Below are positions 11,701 to 20,176 of a stretch of DNA of 64,000 bases, in pieces (positions within the stretch are counted from its first letter, which is position 1; the number at the start of each line of letters is the position of its first letter). The position numbers were made by a program, and so were the translations under genes. Source of the DNA: Scortum barcoo. Its lineage: Eukaryota > Chordata > Actinopteri > Centrarchiformes > Terapontidae. The notes beneath the pieces are model-generated. The model saw nothing but the letters and a program-made list of their open reading frames with translations. It did not search any database and was not told the DNA's origin. Where the stretch lies: positions 1,251,501 to 1,315,500 of the forward strand of contig CM041544.1 of the NCBI GenBank assembly GCA_023238725.1, in the 5' to 3' direction.

Positions 11701-13466
11701 TGCCAGAACTCCTCCTCCTACCAATGATTTACTGTCTGGATTTATCACAATTGATCAAAGTCTTTACATGACAACTGCATCAGTTTTAACATAATTTTCT
11801 TGTTCTATCATAATAATGATAGTCTCTATATAGTCTTAGTAGTAGTTTTACCCCACCCAGCGATTATGATCAGTGGTTTTCCAAGGAAACGTCTAGGTAA
11901 TTGGGTAAAGTCCTGCTTGATGCTGAATGGCTATCAGGCTATGGAGATGAGTTGTAAATATAATTTAGTCTCAGTTTACAGTGCTTTGTGTTTAAATTCA
12001 ATCAGCACTGTTTATCTCCTGTTTATATACATTTGTTGTCCTTTTTGTTTTTATTGATGAACTATGACGTAGATATCCATCACTCTATCATCTACTTTGA
12101 CAAACCACTGCTCTATATAGTCAGGTCAGTTTGCAGTATTCCTGTTTAAATTTAAGATTCATGATTTTCTGAAGCATATTGTCATGATATAGGCAAACAC
12201 TGATTCCTGTTTTTAGTTGGATAAATTCCAATTGCCAGCATCAGGCTACACAATATCAGCCTGATGAGCAGACCCAAACTAGGAAGGATTTAGATATAGC
12301 CCAGCAGCCAATGTTCATGAATTTTTCCAACTGTCCTTTTAACTTACTGTGAGTCTTTGCGAACGGCACAGATATGTGCTGCTCTCAACCCTCCATAGAA
12401 GTTTTCTGAGGTTGGTTCAGCAGAGACACCTTCTTTTGCTTTCAGCCTGCGGTGGACCTCCACAGCCACCCTGTGGAAACGGCTGGGACCCTGGTTGATG
12501 ACACTGAAGCGGTGGTAGCCATGGTGGCATGGGGCTGGTGGAGAGCAGGCCAGGCTGCTGTTGTAGCCAATAGCGTCCTGGAGCTTGTCAATCTGGGAGG
12601 TCTTAGCCTCCAGTTCCCTCTGGAGATTATGTAATTTAAGCTCCTGGTCTCGAAAGTCTTGGTCCCGGCGTGCCAGTTCTGCCTCAAGGTGGGTAATCCG
12701 CAACCTGAAGATCAGAAATAGTTCAATCACTAAATACATATATATTATATCATATTATATTCCATCTCTATATTTAAACTTTTACACTATTTATATCTGT
12801 CCATTCCTCATTTTAATTGTGTAATTTTCTTTTTAGTTTGAGCATTATTAGAGGAATTTCATAACCAAAAACCTCTTTACTGTAACTTTTGTACATATGA
12901 CAAACAACAACTTGAATCCAATAAACAAAAGGCGAAGCAGGATCTGTGATATATTTAGCTATTTAATTCTCTTCATTGTGAAAATGGAATTAAATATTTG
13001 TGTCAAGTACCAGCCACAAAAATCTGTGCTAAGCACATCAATAACATACACAAGTACTGGTATAGCGAGTACTTTTAATTAAATTCAAAGAACTTTATTA
13101 ATCCCCATTGAGGTAATTGAAAGGCATATGCAGCAGAGCAGATATCTTAATATAACAGATACATACACATAAATAAAGCAATGGTTACAATAAAAAAAAA
13201 CTATGAAAAGTATGAAGTGCTTAACAGAGTGCATAGTAACAAGCTTCCTATAATTTCAGACAGTAAAATAAGCTTTACAACATATAGAATTCAGTTCACA
13301 CCACATTAACTGAACAGTAGATTGTCATCATAGAGCACATACTCATATTCATGAGATCTGATTCTAACCTGAGGACATCTGAATCCAGGGCAGTGGGGTC
13401 TGTGTGGATAGAGGCCAGGCAGCTGTTCTCCTCAGCCCGTGGGGCTTTTATTGAACCATTGCCCAT
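699..13466 (-). CDS. prkg2: cGMP-dependent protein kinase, type II-like (prkg2-like, possibly prkg3); 5' part, 12 coding exons, 3' end off the window
   Basis: Spliced gene read right to left. The joined exons give 510 codons plus 2 nt with no frame break. Visible in order: MGNGS start (Gly2 myristoylation type, as in cGKII), a heptad leucine zipper at about residues 34-78, an autoinhibitory stretch with GVSAEP near residue 125, cyclic-nucleotide domain A with FGELAILYNCKRTA (about 229-242), domain B with FGEKALISEDVRSANI (about 353-368), then the kinase start with the glycine loop GMGGFGRV (456-463) and the ATP-binding lysine in FALKC (Lys478). Thr after Arg in domain A and Ser in domain B fit cGMP rather than cAMP binding. 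Known role of the family: a membrane-anchored Ser/Thr kinase activated by cGMP. The catalytic loop and C-terminus are outside the window. The sequence is clearly nearer to PRKG2 than PRKG1 but diverged in the N-terminal 150 residues, so it may be the fish paralogue prkg3. The symbol is given for class only. Confidence 0.9.
1013..1135 (+). repeat. Common teleost interspersed repeat, fragment
   Basis: Begins with the CCATCCATCCATTTTCTA head and continues with GGGTCGCAGGGGTGCTGGAG, then GGGGTACACCCTGGAC. This is a very widespread fish repeat, here truncated at both ends within a kinase intron. Confidence 0.75.
1362..1885 (+). mobile_element. Solo LTR of an LTR retrotransposon with a perfect 5-bp target duplication
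   Basis: 524 bp, starts TGTCATGG and ends CCCTGACA (TGTCA/TGACA terminal inversion). Flanked by GGGCC at 1357-1361 and again at 1886-1890. It contains a TATA-like run near 1671 and AATAAA at 1798-1803, as expected for U3/R. The 5-bp duplication fits Gypsy-type elements, but an ERV-type LTR is not excluded. No internal retroviral genes are present. Open frames across it are not host genes. Confidence 0.85.
1917..2000. repeat. ATT-rich simple sequence
   Basis: Degenerate TTATTATTGT-type repeats just beyond the solo LTR; no coding signal. Confidence 0.5.
2268..2415 (-). CDS. prkg2: prkg2-like coding exon 11 (kinase N-lobe, glycine loop)
   Basis: Encodes a variable basic/acidic linker then PFQELQVITTLGMGGFGRVE and L. 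The glycine-rich loop is intact (GMGGFG). The linker is shorter than in human PRKG2 as remembered. Acceptor CTCTCAG, donor GTGAGC. Confidence 0.93.
2629..2727 (-). CDS. prkg2: prkg2-like coding exon 10 (switch helix/linker to kinase)
   Basis: Encodes NFNQMVGTYEELQAYLKEYV then EELSRSDERRNAL, matching the linker after CNB-B. Acceptor CTCTACAG, donor GTAAGT. A CA dinucleotide tract (GT on plus) lies about 37 nt upstream of its acceptor. Confidence 0.92.
2765..2812. repeat. (GT)n microsatellite
   Basis: Seventeen uninterrupted TG units (2765-2798), a CC break, then six more. On the gene strand it is a CA repeat close to the acceptor of prkg2-like exon 10. Confidence 0.95.
3367..3435 (-). CDS. 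prkg2: prkg2-like coding exon 9 (CNB-B, VRSANI)
   Basis: Encodes SEDVRSANIICNENDTHCLV then VDR. Arg364 and Ser365 complete the cGMP site. Acceptor TTTACAG, donor GTGAGT. Confidence 0.94.
4480..4574 (-). CDS. prkg2: prkg2-like coding exon 8 (CNB-B, FGEKAL)
   Basis: Encodes VIVTQRTEGFAEPREIKTLG then VGDYFGEKALI. Holds the first half of the CNB-B phosphate-binding cassette. Acceptor ATATGTAG, donor GTAAGA. Confidence 0.94.
5090..6180 (+). pseudogene. Degenerate L2/Rex-like LINE (linker and reverse transcriptase)
   Basis: Conceptual pieces in plus-strand order: a linker with ACFDCSDTFLM, then the RT block with STGAPQFCVVSPLFSLDMND and KLLKFADTTFVSLIQDG, then SRISQDLKWESNIDTIRQKA and AQQRMYFLHQLRKVSLRQEL. 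Several stops and shifts break it, and the catalytic Asp pair region reads ADTT rather than ADDT. Lies in a kinase intron, opposite to the gene. Confidence 0.8.
6298..6375 (-). CDS. prkg2: prkg2-like coding exon 7 (CNB-B)
   Basis: 26 codons, DYFEKGEYIIREGEEGNTFF then IIAKGE, the strongly conserved IREGEEG block of CNB-B. Acceptor CTTTTAG, donor GTGAGA, phase 0 on both sides. Confidence 0.95.
6472..6535 (-). CDS. prkg2: prkg2-like coding exon 6
   Basis: Encodes SVSLLRGLPEEKLAKIVDCL then EV, the helix at the start of CNB-B. Acceptor CTTTAAG, donor GTCAGT. Frame and residues agree with PRKG2. Confidence 0.93.
6600..6783 (+). repeat. Second, diverged copy of the CCATCCAT teleost repeat
   Basis: Starts CCATCCATCTATTATCTATA and continues with ATCACAGGGCTAAAACACAGA, ending with GGGGAGAACATGCAAACT, the usual 3' part of this family. 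Same family as the copy near 1.0 kb but covering more of its 3' half. Confidence 0.7.
7135..7240 (-). CDS. prkg2: prkg2-like coding exon 5 (end of CNB-A, link to CNB-B)
   Basis: Encodes AVSQSHIWALDRKAFQTIMM then QTTQARHEEYFSFLR, the conserved helix pair joining the two cyclic-nucleotide domains. Acceptor TTATCCAG, donor GTACCC. Confidence 0.93.
8050..8960 (-). pseudogene. Degenerate L2/Rex-like LINE reverse transcriptase
   Basis: Minus-strand pieces in order: DHRPVAFSSHVMKTIKRLVL, DPLQFAYQPHISVKDAIIL, DFSSAFNTI, then CDDSSIAGCINNDNEEEYKG and TWCSNNHLELN. These are successive RT motifs of fish L2/Rex elements, broken by shifts and stops. Same orientation as the kinase, within an intron; plus-strand frames over it are shadows. 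Confidence 0.82.
9111..9224 (-). CDS. prkg2: prkg2-like coding exon 4 (CNB-A phosphate-binding cassette)
   Basis: Encodes GLLEVSQNGKLLGEMRHGTA followed by FGELAILYNCKRTATVK. Glu and Arg of the phosphate-binding cassette and the cGMP-selective Thr after Arg are present. Acceptor CTACAG, donor GTGAGT. Confidence 0.95.
9350..9720 (+). repeat. Diverged teleost interspersed repeat (probably LINE-derived)
   Basis: Contains TGAGCCCAGCCAGACTGTGA, CTCATGACCACAGGTGAGAA and the GTAAATTGAGAACTTTATAT segment, a familiar fish repeat family in diverged form. No frame is preserved. Confidence 0.6.
10012..10178 (-). CDS. prkg2: prkg2-like coding exon 3 (start of cGMP-binding domain A)
   Basis: Encodes TKKLINDAIMNNDFLKKLEP, then MVDCMYEK and EGEPGNYLYVLAE, matching the first beta strands of CNB-A in PRKG2. 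Acceptor CATCCCAG, donor GTCAGC. Confidence 0.92.
12348..12704 (-). CDS. prkg2: prkg2-like coding exon 2 (leucine zipper and autoinhibitory region)
   Basis: 357 nt, acceptor CTTCAG, donor GTAAGT. Begins LRITHLEAELARRDQDF, a heptad pattern expected to form the dimerising leucine zipper, runs through a Pro/His/Cys-containing linker, then VEVHRRLKAKEGVSAEPTSE, the autoinhibitory/autophosphorylation segment, and ends at VRKDS. The middle linker has no clear counterpart in human PRKG2 as I remember it. Confidence 0.9.
13081..13125 (-). repeat. LINE 3'-tail remnant
   Basis: Read on the minus strand it gives TGGGGATTAATAAAGTTCTT, the usual end of L2-like fish LINEs. Only the tail is present. Confidence 0.5.
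13369..13466 (-). CDS. prkg2: prkg2-like coding exon 1 (start codon, myristoylation motif)
   Basis: Encodes MGNGSIKAPRAEENSCLASI and on to DSDVLR. The chosen ATG (13464-13466) sits in a strong context (GCCATGG) and gives the MGNGS start conserved in cGKII. The donor is GTTAGA and the exon ends in phase 2. An in-frame ATG nine codons upstream (13488-13490) has a weaker context. Confidence 0.85.
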
Positions 13467-13535
13467 GGCCAGGCATTGACTGGCCACCATAGGAATGGTT
13501 CTCAGATCAAACTCAACGTGATTATGTCTCACTCT
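13467..13535 (-). other. prkg2-like 5' UTR part of exon 1 (candidate)
   Basis: A possible acceptor (CAATTGCAG) ends at 13536 on the minus strand, which would make this a second exon with 69 nt of 5' UTR. Any upstream non-coding exon and promoter were not located. No TATA box or CpG-rich stretch is obvious to the right. Confidence 0.35.
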
Positions 13536-14085
13536 CTGCAATTGGGCACCGTGTTCTTTCTTCTTTAATGACTGCTTTCTTATTTGCTAAAATGTTCAAC
13601 TGAAATGAAAATGACAAGCATTATTCAACTAGGTGAAATATTATTTGCCTGATTGTGATACTTGCCATTGAGTTAATTGTGATTCTTCCTTTACATAAAC
13701 TACTCTCACACATTCTGGTTTATATTTATCCACATGTTGAAAACCTATAACATAGCATACATCTGTTACTGTATTATCTGTCAATTATCCTTAAGGAAGT
13801 CTCAAATTCTATACAATTCTATCTATTTTTCAAGTAACAGAAATCTGTCAGTTATTTACTTACAGAATAGCTGAGGAATTCATTTGAAATGACAATCCTG
13901 CTGCTCTGAAATACCCACTAAATGATCACTGTTTCATACTTCCTCCAAGAATCAGGTGCGTCTTATTTGGTTGCTGTCCACAAGCACACTGAGAAATGAA
14001 AGGAGGGCTCTTTACTTGTATCCAATTTGTGTTACTAAGAAGGGGATCTGGCAGCCCCTGGTGGCCTTGTAGTGTTTGACATGTT

Positions 14086-14140
14086 GAGAGAGAGAGAGGG
14101 AGAGAGAGATAACTATATACTACACACACACACACACACA
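14086..14140. repeat. (GA)n followed by (AC)n microsatellites
   Basis: GA units at 14086-14109 with one interruption, then CA units at 14122-14140. Confidence 0.9.
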
Positions 14141-14319
14141 TTGCATGCATAGAGGTGACAAATGAAGTGATTAATTAAATGAGAGGAATTAACACAATCA
14201 TGTGCCACTTATAAAAATGCTGAGAAACCCAGTTGACCCTGGTTTCAACAATAACGGTCAACAACTACATAGATGATGACAAGATGAATGCATAATTGAG
14301 TGTTTTTTCATTTTTTCCA

Positions 14320-14770
14320 CATATGTTATAGTGATATGGTCAGATGAGTCATTCTTGACCATATTCTAAACAAGTGCATGTTTGGCCTACACCTAGAGAA
14401 CGGTACGGGCCTATATGTTTGGCCCCTACAGTTTGGGGATCTGGTGGCTCTGTTATGCTGTGGTGTCATTTTTGAGTCCACTGCAAATCAAAACCAAGTT
14501 GTTTTGAGCGGTCACTTTTATCCTATGATGAAACATTTCTGTTCACTGATGGGAGTGGTCGTCCAGGATGACAGTGCCCCCATCCACAGAGCACGAGGGC
14601 TCACTGAATGGTTTGATGAGGATAAAAATGATGTGAATCATATGGCCATGGCCTTAACTGTCACCACATCTCAACCCAGTTGAACAAGTAGAAGATTATA
14701 CAGCGTTCTCCATCAGTTTCACCAGAACACCAAATGAGGGAATATCTTTTAAAAGAATGGTATTTTATTT
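14320..14770 (+). pseudogene. Tc1/mariner transposase fossil (C-terminal half)
   Basis: Plus-strand pieces VIWSDESFLTIF, then VWPTPRERYGP, SGGSVMLWC, QDDSAPIHRARGLTEWFDED and LSPHLNPVE correspond to successive blocks of Tc1-like DDE transposases. At least two frameshifts and stops separate them, and the N-terminal half and inverted ends were not found. An inactive relic. Confidence 0.8.
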
Positions 14771-15395
14771 CTTTATTTGGGTTTCAGAGACAGCATTAAT
14801 GTCATTAATGCTGTACTGACTTTGGTCGTCCCTACAGACAACGTATTATATATAACCTATGTAAAAGAAAAAGTTCATCTGGCTAGTGCATGCATCTGTT
14901 TTGCAAGTGAATGAAAGAAAGAAGCAACTTATTTTTCATTTCATGTAGTTAAAAGTCCAAACATTGTTTCTTTAAGAGGGTCATCACTTTTCTTCTCACA
15001 GTCACATTTTTGTAATGCTTCTAATGTAAAATGATGACTGTTTCATATTGTTTTCATTGGTGTTGTTAATACATAATCCTCAGATCATTTGAAATCTTGG
15101 AAAGGACTCTTCTTATATCACTAGATGTGCTGGACGAGATGTCTGACAACAGCAGTGAAAGACATGCACAAAAAACTAATTCCATTGGAAATGGGTTTCT
15201 TTATTCTGAGTCAGTGACAAATTGCTCAAAAATGATACTTGTACTGAACAGTGAATCTGTTTGGCAATCATTGAGACAGCTGCCATTGTTTGGATTATAA
15301 AAAATAAAAATAAATTCTTTTGGAAAACAAAAACATTCCCATACTGTGCTTGGAAGTCACAATGAATCTCGGAAAACAAACGTATACATCTTAAT

Positions 15396-15911
15396 TAGGG
15401 GTGTAACGGTACGTGTACTGTCCGTATGTCTGTGAATACACTTCAAACATGACATTTATGAACAGACTGAAAGGCAAGTCCCTCTCAGGCAGCCTCTCTT
15501 CAGACTACCAAAGCAATAAGTAATGCTAAAGAGTGTTTCTCACACTGGATATGGAACCACACTGTGTCACAGAGAATACAGAATTTAAATATGTTCAAAG
15601 AGCCTGAGCCCCACTACAATCTGCCCTCATGTGTGTATTTTAGTCTGTGCATTGTGCTGCCCTGTACAAATGTGTGCAAGCTACAGTTGTTCTGGAATTA
15701 TCAACAGCCCAGAGTCTTTTGATGGAGCTTTACATTTGTGTTTTTAACTTCTTAAAAAATATATGCCAGCATTTAACTTAACTGTTACAGTAAGAATTAT
15801 TTTGAATGTTTACATTTTTAAAAATAAATACCAGAAGTTTTCCCCTGCTGTGATGAACCATGACCTGTAAACTGAAATGTGAATGTGAATGTGTGTATCG
15901 TTACACCTCTA
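15396..15911. mobile_element. hAT-type non-autonomous element with inverted ends and 8-bp target duplication
   Basis: Left end TAGGGGTGTAACGGTACG, right end complement TAGAGGTGTAACGATACAC. Flanks ATCTTAAT (15388-15395) and ATCCCAAT (15912-15919) agree at 6 of 8 bases, the duplication size of hAT elements. 516 bp, no transposase frame. Confidence 0.8.
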
Positions 15912-16849
15912 ATCCCAATTCAATCATGTGGCAGCACAGAAATCTGCACAAAGGTCACTCAGCTGGCTTATTTTGTTTCAATGTGCAGAAAAAAAACATT
16001 AAATTTACATTATATCTAATATTCCATTATCAATATAGGAAAAATGATGAAAACAAATGTAAATCATGCTTCATACAGGCTTAACTTAAATAGCATGTGA
16101 ATTCTGTATAATGCCCAGTATAATTCTGTATAATATAATGCATTATCCATTCTCAGATATCATTCTTTTCTGACAAATACAGAATTTCAAACCAAAACAA
16201 ATTATACATCAAGATTTCTACTTCAAAATAAAACAGGTTAACTTATGAACAATTTCTTGTTCTACTAAATCTTATATTCAAAATTTACAGACAAACAATG
16301 AGACCCAAAGCAACAACTGCTGCTGTGTGTTAACGCTTCAATTGAAGAGCACTGTGAGGCACAAGTACTTTATCAGCACTGAAGAACTAAAGGCCTTTAC
16401 ATGTATTCTGTCTGAACATATTTGCTGCGTACTGTGTAGAGTAAACAGTGTCATATCTTGCTGTGATTCAGATGTGTAATGCACTTTTACTCTTTAATGT
16501 TCCTTTTTTTTCCTTAAAAAATGTTCCTTTAATTATGTTCAGAGTTACTTACATAGAAATGCAAGACTCTCCTTGATAATGTAATTATCACATAGGTAGG
16601 TTTCCATTATGGCTGCCATTTTGAATTGTGTTAGTTTGACTGGTTTCTTCTTCATAGCAACAGTGGTTTAGGCTCATAGTTATTGTACTATTTAGAGCCA
16701 TCCACCATGCCAAACTGACAGAAAACAAAAAAAGACAGAGACATGAATCAGAGCTGGTGAAAGTCACTTGTGAAATAACTGAACCAACTAACCGACTACA
16801 AACAAAATGAGGAAAAGTTACACAGGCCTCAACAGAGTTAATGGTATAA

Positions 16850-16888
16850 ACCATAGAGTGTATATAATATGTATATACAGTCTATGGT
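16850..16888. repeat. Palindrome, 17-bp arms with one mismatch
   Basis: ACCATAGAGTGTATATA pairs with TATATACAGTCTATGGT across a 5-nt centre. The CATAGACTGTATATA core resembles a widespread fish repeat end. Confidence 0.75.
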
Positions 16889-17571
16889 ATAAAGAGAATA
16901 ATCCCAAACCAAAGTCAGCTAATATAAACTTGATGTCATATGATGTGATAATTCAGTGAATGATTATGGTAATCTTATTATCAGGCCAATAGCCTCCACC
17001 TCCTCATTACTTTTTTTTTTTTTAAATATCTGAGTGCATTACACCAAGGACATTTTGCACAGTTACAGCTTTGATAGAAAACCAGTAAGGATACTCTTCA
17101 TGTACAGTGAGTCAGATAATTGGATTAAAAAACATATGTTCTTTCTGAAGTTCACAACCTATCACAGATGGTTGATCAAAACTTACATTCTATAATCCAA
17201 ATTCATGCCCAAAGATTTACTCATTTAATGATTCCTGCTTTGTATGCAGTGTATTTACATAAAGAGTACACAGTTAAACCCTATAGGTTAAAGACACAGA
17301 ATGGTTGTGACATAGGAAACCAAGAAAATAAAGCAAATGAACAACTTGCTGTCTTCATAAAAAAAATAGTTCCATATTTCTGAAAAATAGAAATGTGAAG
17401 TAAAGCAGAGATGACATAGAAACTACAGATATAAAATACTGAAATCTGTGAAAATCAGGGTGTGTGTCTTTTGGTTGGTATTGAAATGATAACTTTAAAC
17501 AACACAAAAGATGACCATACTCTACTCAGTGTTATAATAGAATAGGATGTTATCAGTTGTTAACTTTATGA

Positions 17572-17621
17572 TTATCTTATCTTATCTTATCTTATCTTAT
17601 CTTATCTTATCTTATCTTATC
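17572..17621. repeat. (TTATC)n pentanucleotide microsatellite
   Basis: About ten tandem TTATC units, ending in CTCATGATCTCATGATG. Confidence 0.95.
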
Positions 17622-20152
17622 TCATGATCTCATGATGACTGAGAGAGCTTAGGGCTTTGAAACTTAAGAAAACATAGAAGTCGACAGACTAAATGCAAGC
17701 ACATAGATACCGGTTAACAAAATACAACCTATATACATATATATATTCTGGTGTGCTGCCTTTTATATTTTGTGTTTTCAGAAGTTTCAGAGTTCTCTAG
17801 GCCACTGCACAAAAGCTGTTGAAGGGGTCATTTTCTTAAAACTGAGTAATTGAAATAATAAATAGCTTTTTCAATAAGGTGGTCTTAAATCTAAAATGAA
17901 CAAATTAACAATCAACAAAAAGAAGGTACATTTCACCCACCCAGTTTTTGTGGGTTCAGTTGCACCTGTTGAAACAATGAAACATTACATTTCTTTCTAT
18001 TTCAAACCACTGAACTCTAAAACTGGAAAAACAATAAGTAAATAAAAACACCACCATGAAACACCATTTTGACCCAGGTCAGCTTACAAGGCAGATGTCA
18101 ACATGACATAAGGAATGCTTCTGTTCAATAAACAGGAAAGGGTTTTGTTGTGTAGCACACTGAAAGGGCGTTTTTTTCTTCCTGGGGTTTCTTCATTTTT
18201 GTCTTTGTTTATTGTTGTTATTGTGGTTGGGGGGAGGTGTGACTAAGAACAGAGGTTGTCTTGCCTTACAGACTGTAAAGCTACTTGAAGAAAGTCGATG
18301 ATGTGTAATACTGGACTATATAACTAAGATAGACAGGACTTGATTATATTATTTGCATTTACAGTAACTGTCATTAGAATGGCTATTGCATTTTTTTTTG
18401 TTTTTGGTTGGTTTTGGTTTTCCTTATTTTTCATTAAACATCAATTTCAATTTAAAGTGACAAAGCAAATAATCAGAAAAATACCTTTGTCATTTTCTGG
18501 GTCAAATAAATTAAATACTGCAATATTTATACTGCAATATATCTCACTGCATGTAATGCAAAATGGTAAAGTCTTACAAAGTTTCAGTAAACAAAAAGCC
18601 AAAACATTTTTAGAAATGTGTATGTATGTATAAACAGCCAATCACCTGCACATAGTCAGCATATGAATACTGCACTTTGAGAACTTTGATGCTTATTCTG
18701 TATGTAAAATCATGTTTCACCAATGCAATCTATTTACAAAGACTGAATACCTGTATACATACATACAATCCTTTGTTCTATATTGTACAATACTTACAAT
18801 TACAGCATTGAGTCATGGTGTTTCAATACAAAAGTAAGAATATCATATATGTGACCAGGCATGATGTGTAATGCTGGTATCAAAGTAATTCCTATACAGC
18901 ACATTCATTCAAACAAAATGTCATAACTGCAGGTAAAGGGATTTTGAAAAGGCAATTGATCAGATAATATCAAGAAGGAATCATCAAGAGGGTCTCCCTT
19001 TGTTTTTTGGTTTTTCAAGGAAACACATGGCATCTATCTGCTCTGTGAGCTGCTCTGAATTCTTTATCACAGTTACAGTATTGATGTCATATCAAACACA
19101 ACAAATAGCATGTGCTGTTGTGTCCATGCCTAGCTTTCGCTGGGAGTTAAATAGATTAAAGTGTATGCAGTCAGAGAAAAGCATCAGTAGGTACAGTACA
19201 GTCTTGCCGTGGCTGTGAGAGTTGTCCTTTCCAGAGAGCCTTCAATGACTGACTAAAAGATGATGCAATGTCTCTACTTTCCAGTCTTGAAGTTAATATG
19301 CTCACCACTGCCACTGTAGCCGTTGTGTTACCGGCCCTGTGTCCAGCCTCCTGGAAAAACACTTAAATGCCAACTCCAGGTTTGGGTAAAAACTCAAAGA
19401 TATCTCCGAATGTCTTCAAGTTTCTGTCTTTGTGGCTTCATGGAGACAGTCTCTGGCAGCCTTACTTCTTAGCCAATTGGAAAGGATGTTGACCCTTTAA
19501 ACATATGTGTGAATACAGTTTAATCACCTCAGCAACACCAGCAAAATAAATCAGGGATATTAGAATATTAATGCATCAAAGGTTACTCATCATCAGTCTT
19601 TGATGTCGAGTGCATTTCCTGTTGTTTGAGCTAAAATATTAAAATGCTGTATTGTGTTTTCTTACAACTGAATCACCTTTCAACATCACACCCTCTGGTG
19701 GCAAAACCCAGTATCACCTGCACTCTTTTGTCTGCTTTGAAGATTTCAATGAAAATATTTGATGTGTGTGTTGAGTGGTCAGTTGGTGATGTTAGGATGC
19801 TCTTAACCCTCAGAGAGCTCGGGTGCAGTGTTATGCTGTTGTGCTTACATGTTGATATTCCATATTTAAGTGACTTTTGTCTAGTGTAGCTTTGATTCTA
19901 AGATAGCAGCGTATGCCTGACAGAAAAACATTGATAAGTATCAGAAAAGGAAGCCCAGGCATTGCCAAGGACCAAATGCCACCACAAACAATGCAACTGC
20001 CCCAAAAATAGGGGAAAAAGAGTGGGGGTAAGAGCTATGCCAACCCAGTTGGACCTACATGCAGCTACTGCACTATCCAGATTACTCTTGGCTCTCTAAT
20101 GTACAGCTGCAGGAAATTGAAATACATATAATAAGTTCAGACAACAAGAAAT

Positions 20153-20176
20153 ATGTGTGTGTGTGTGTGTGTGTGT
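20153..20176. repeat. (GT)n microsatellite
   Basis: Twelve TG units with no coding context. Confidence 0.9.

Noticed and set aside
12452..12634. Plus-strand frame over kinase exon 2
   Set aside because: Antisense shadow of the real coding exon.
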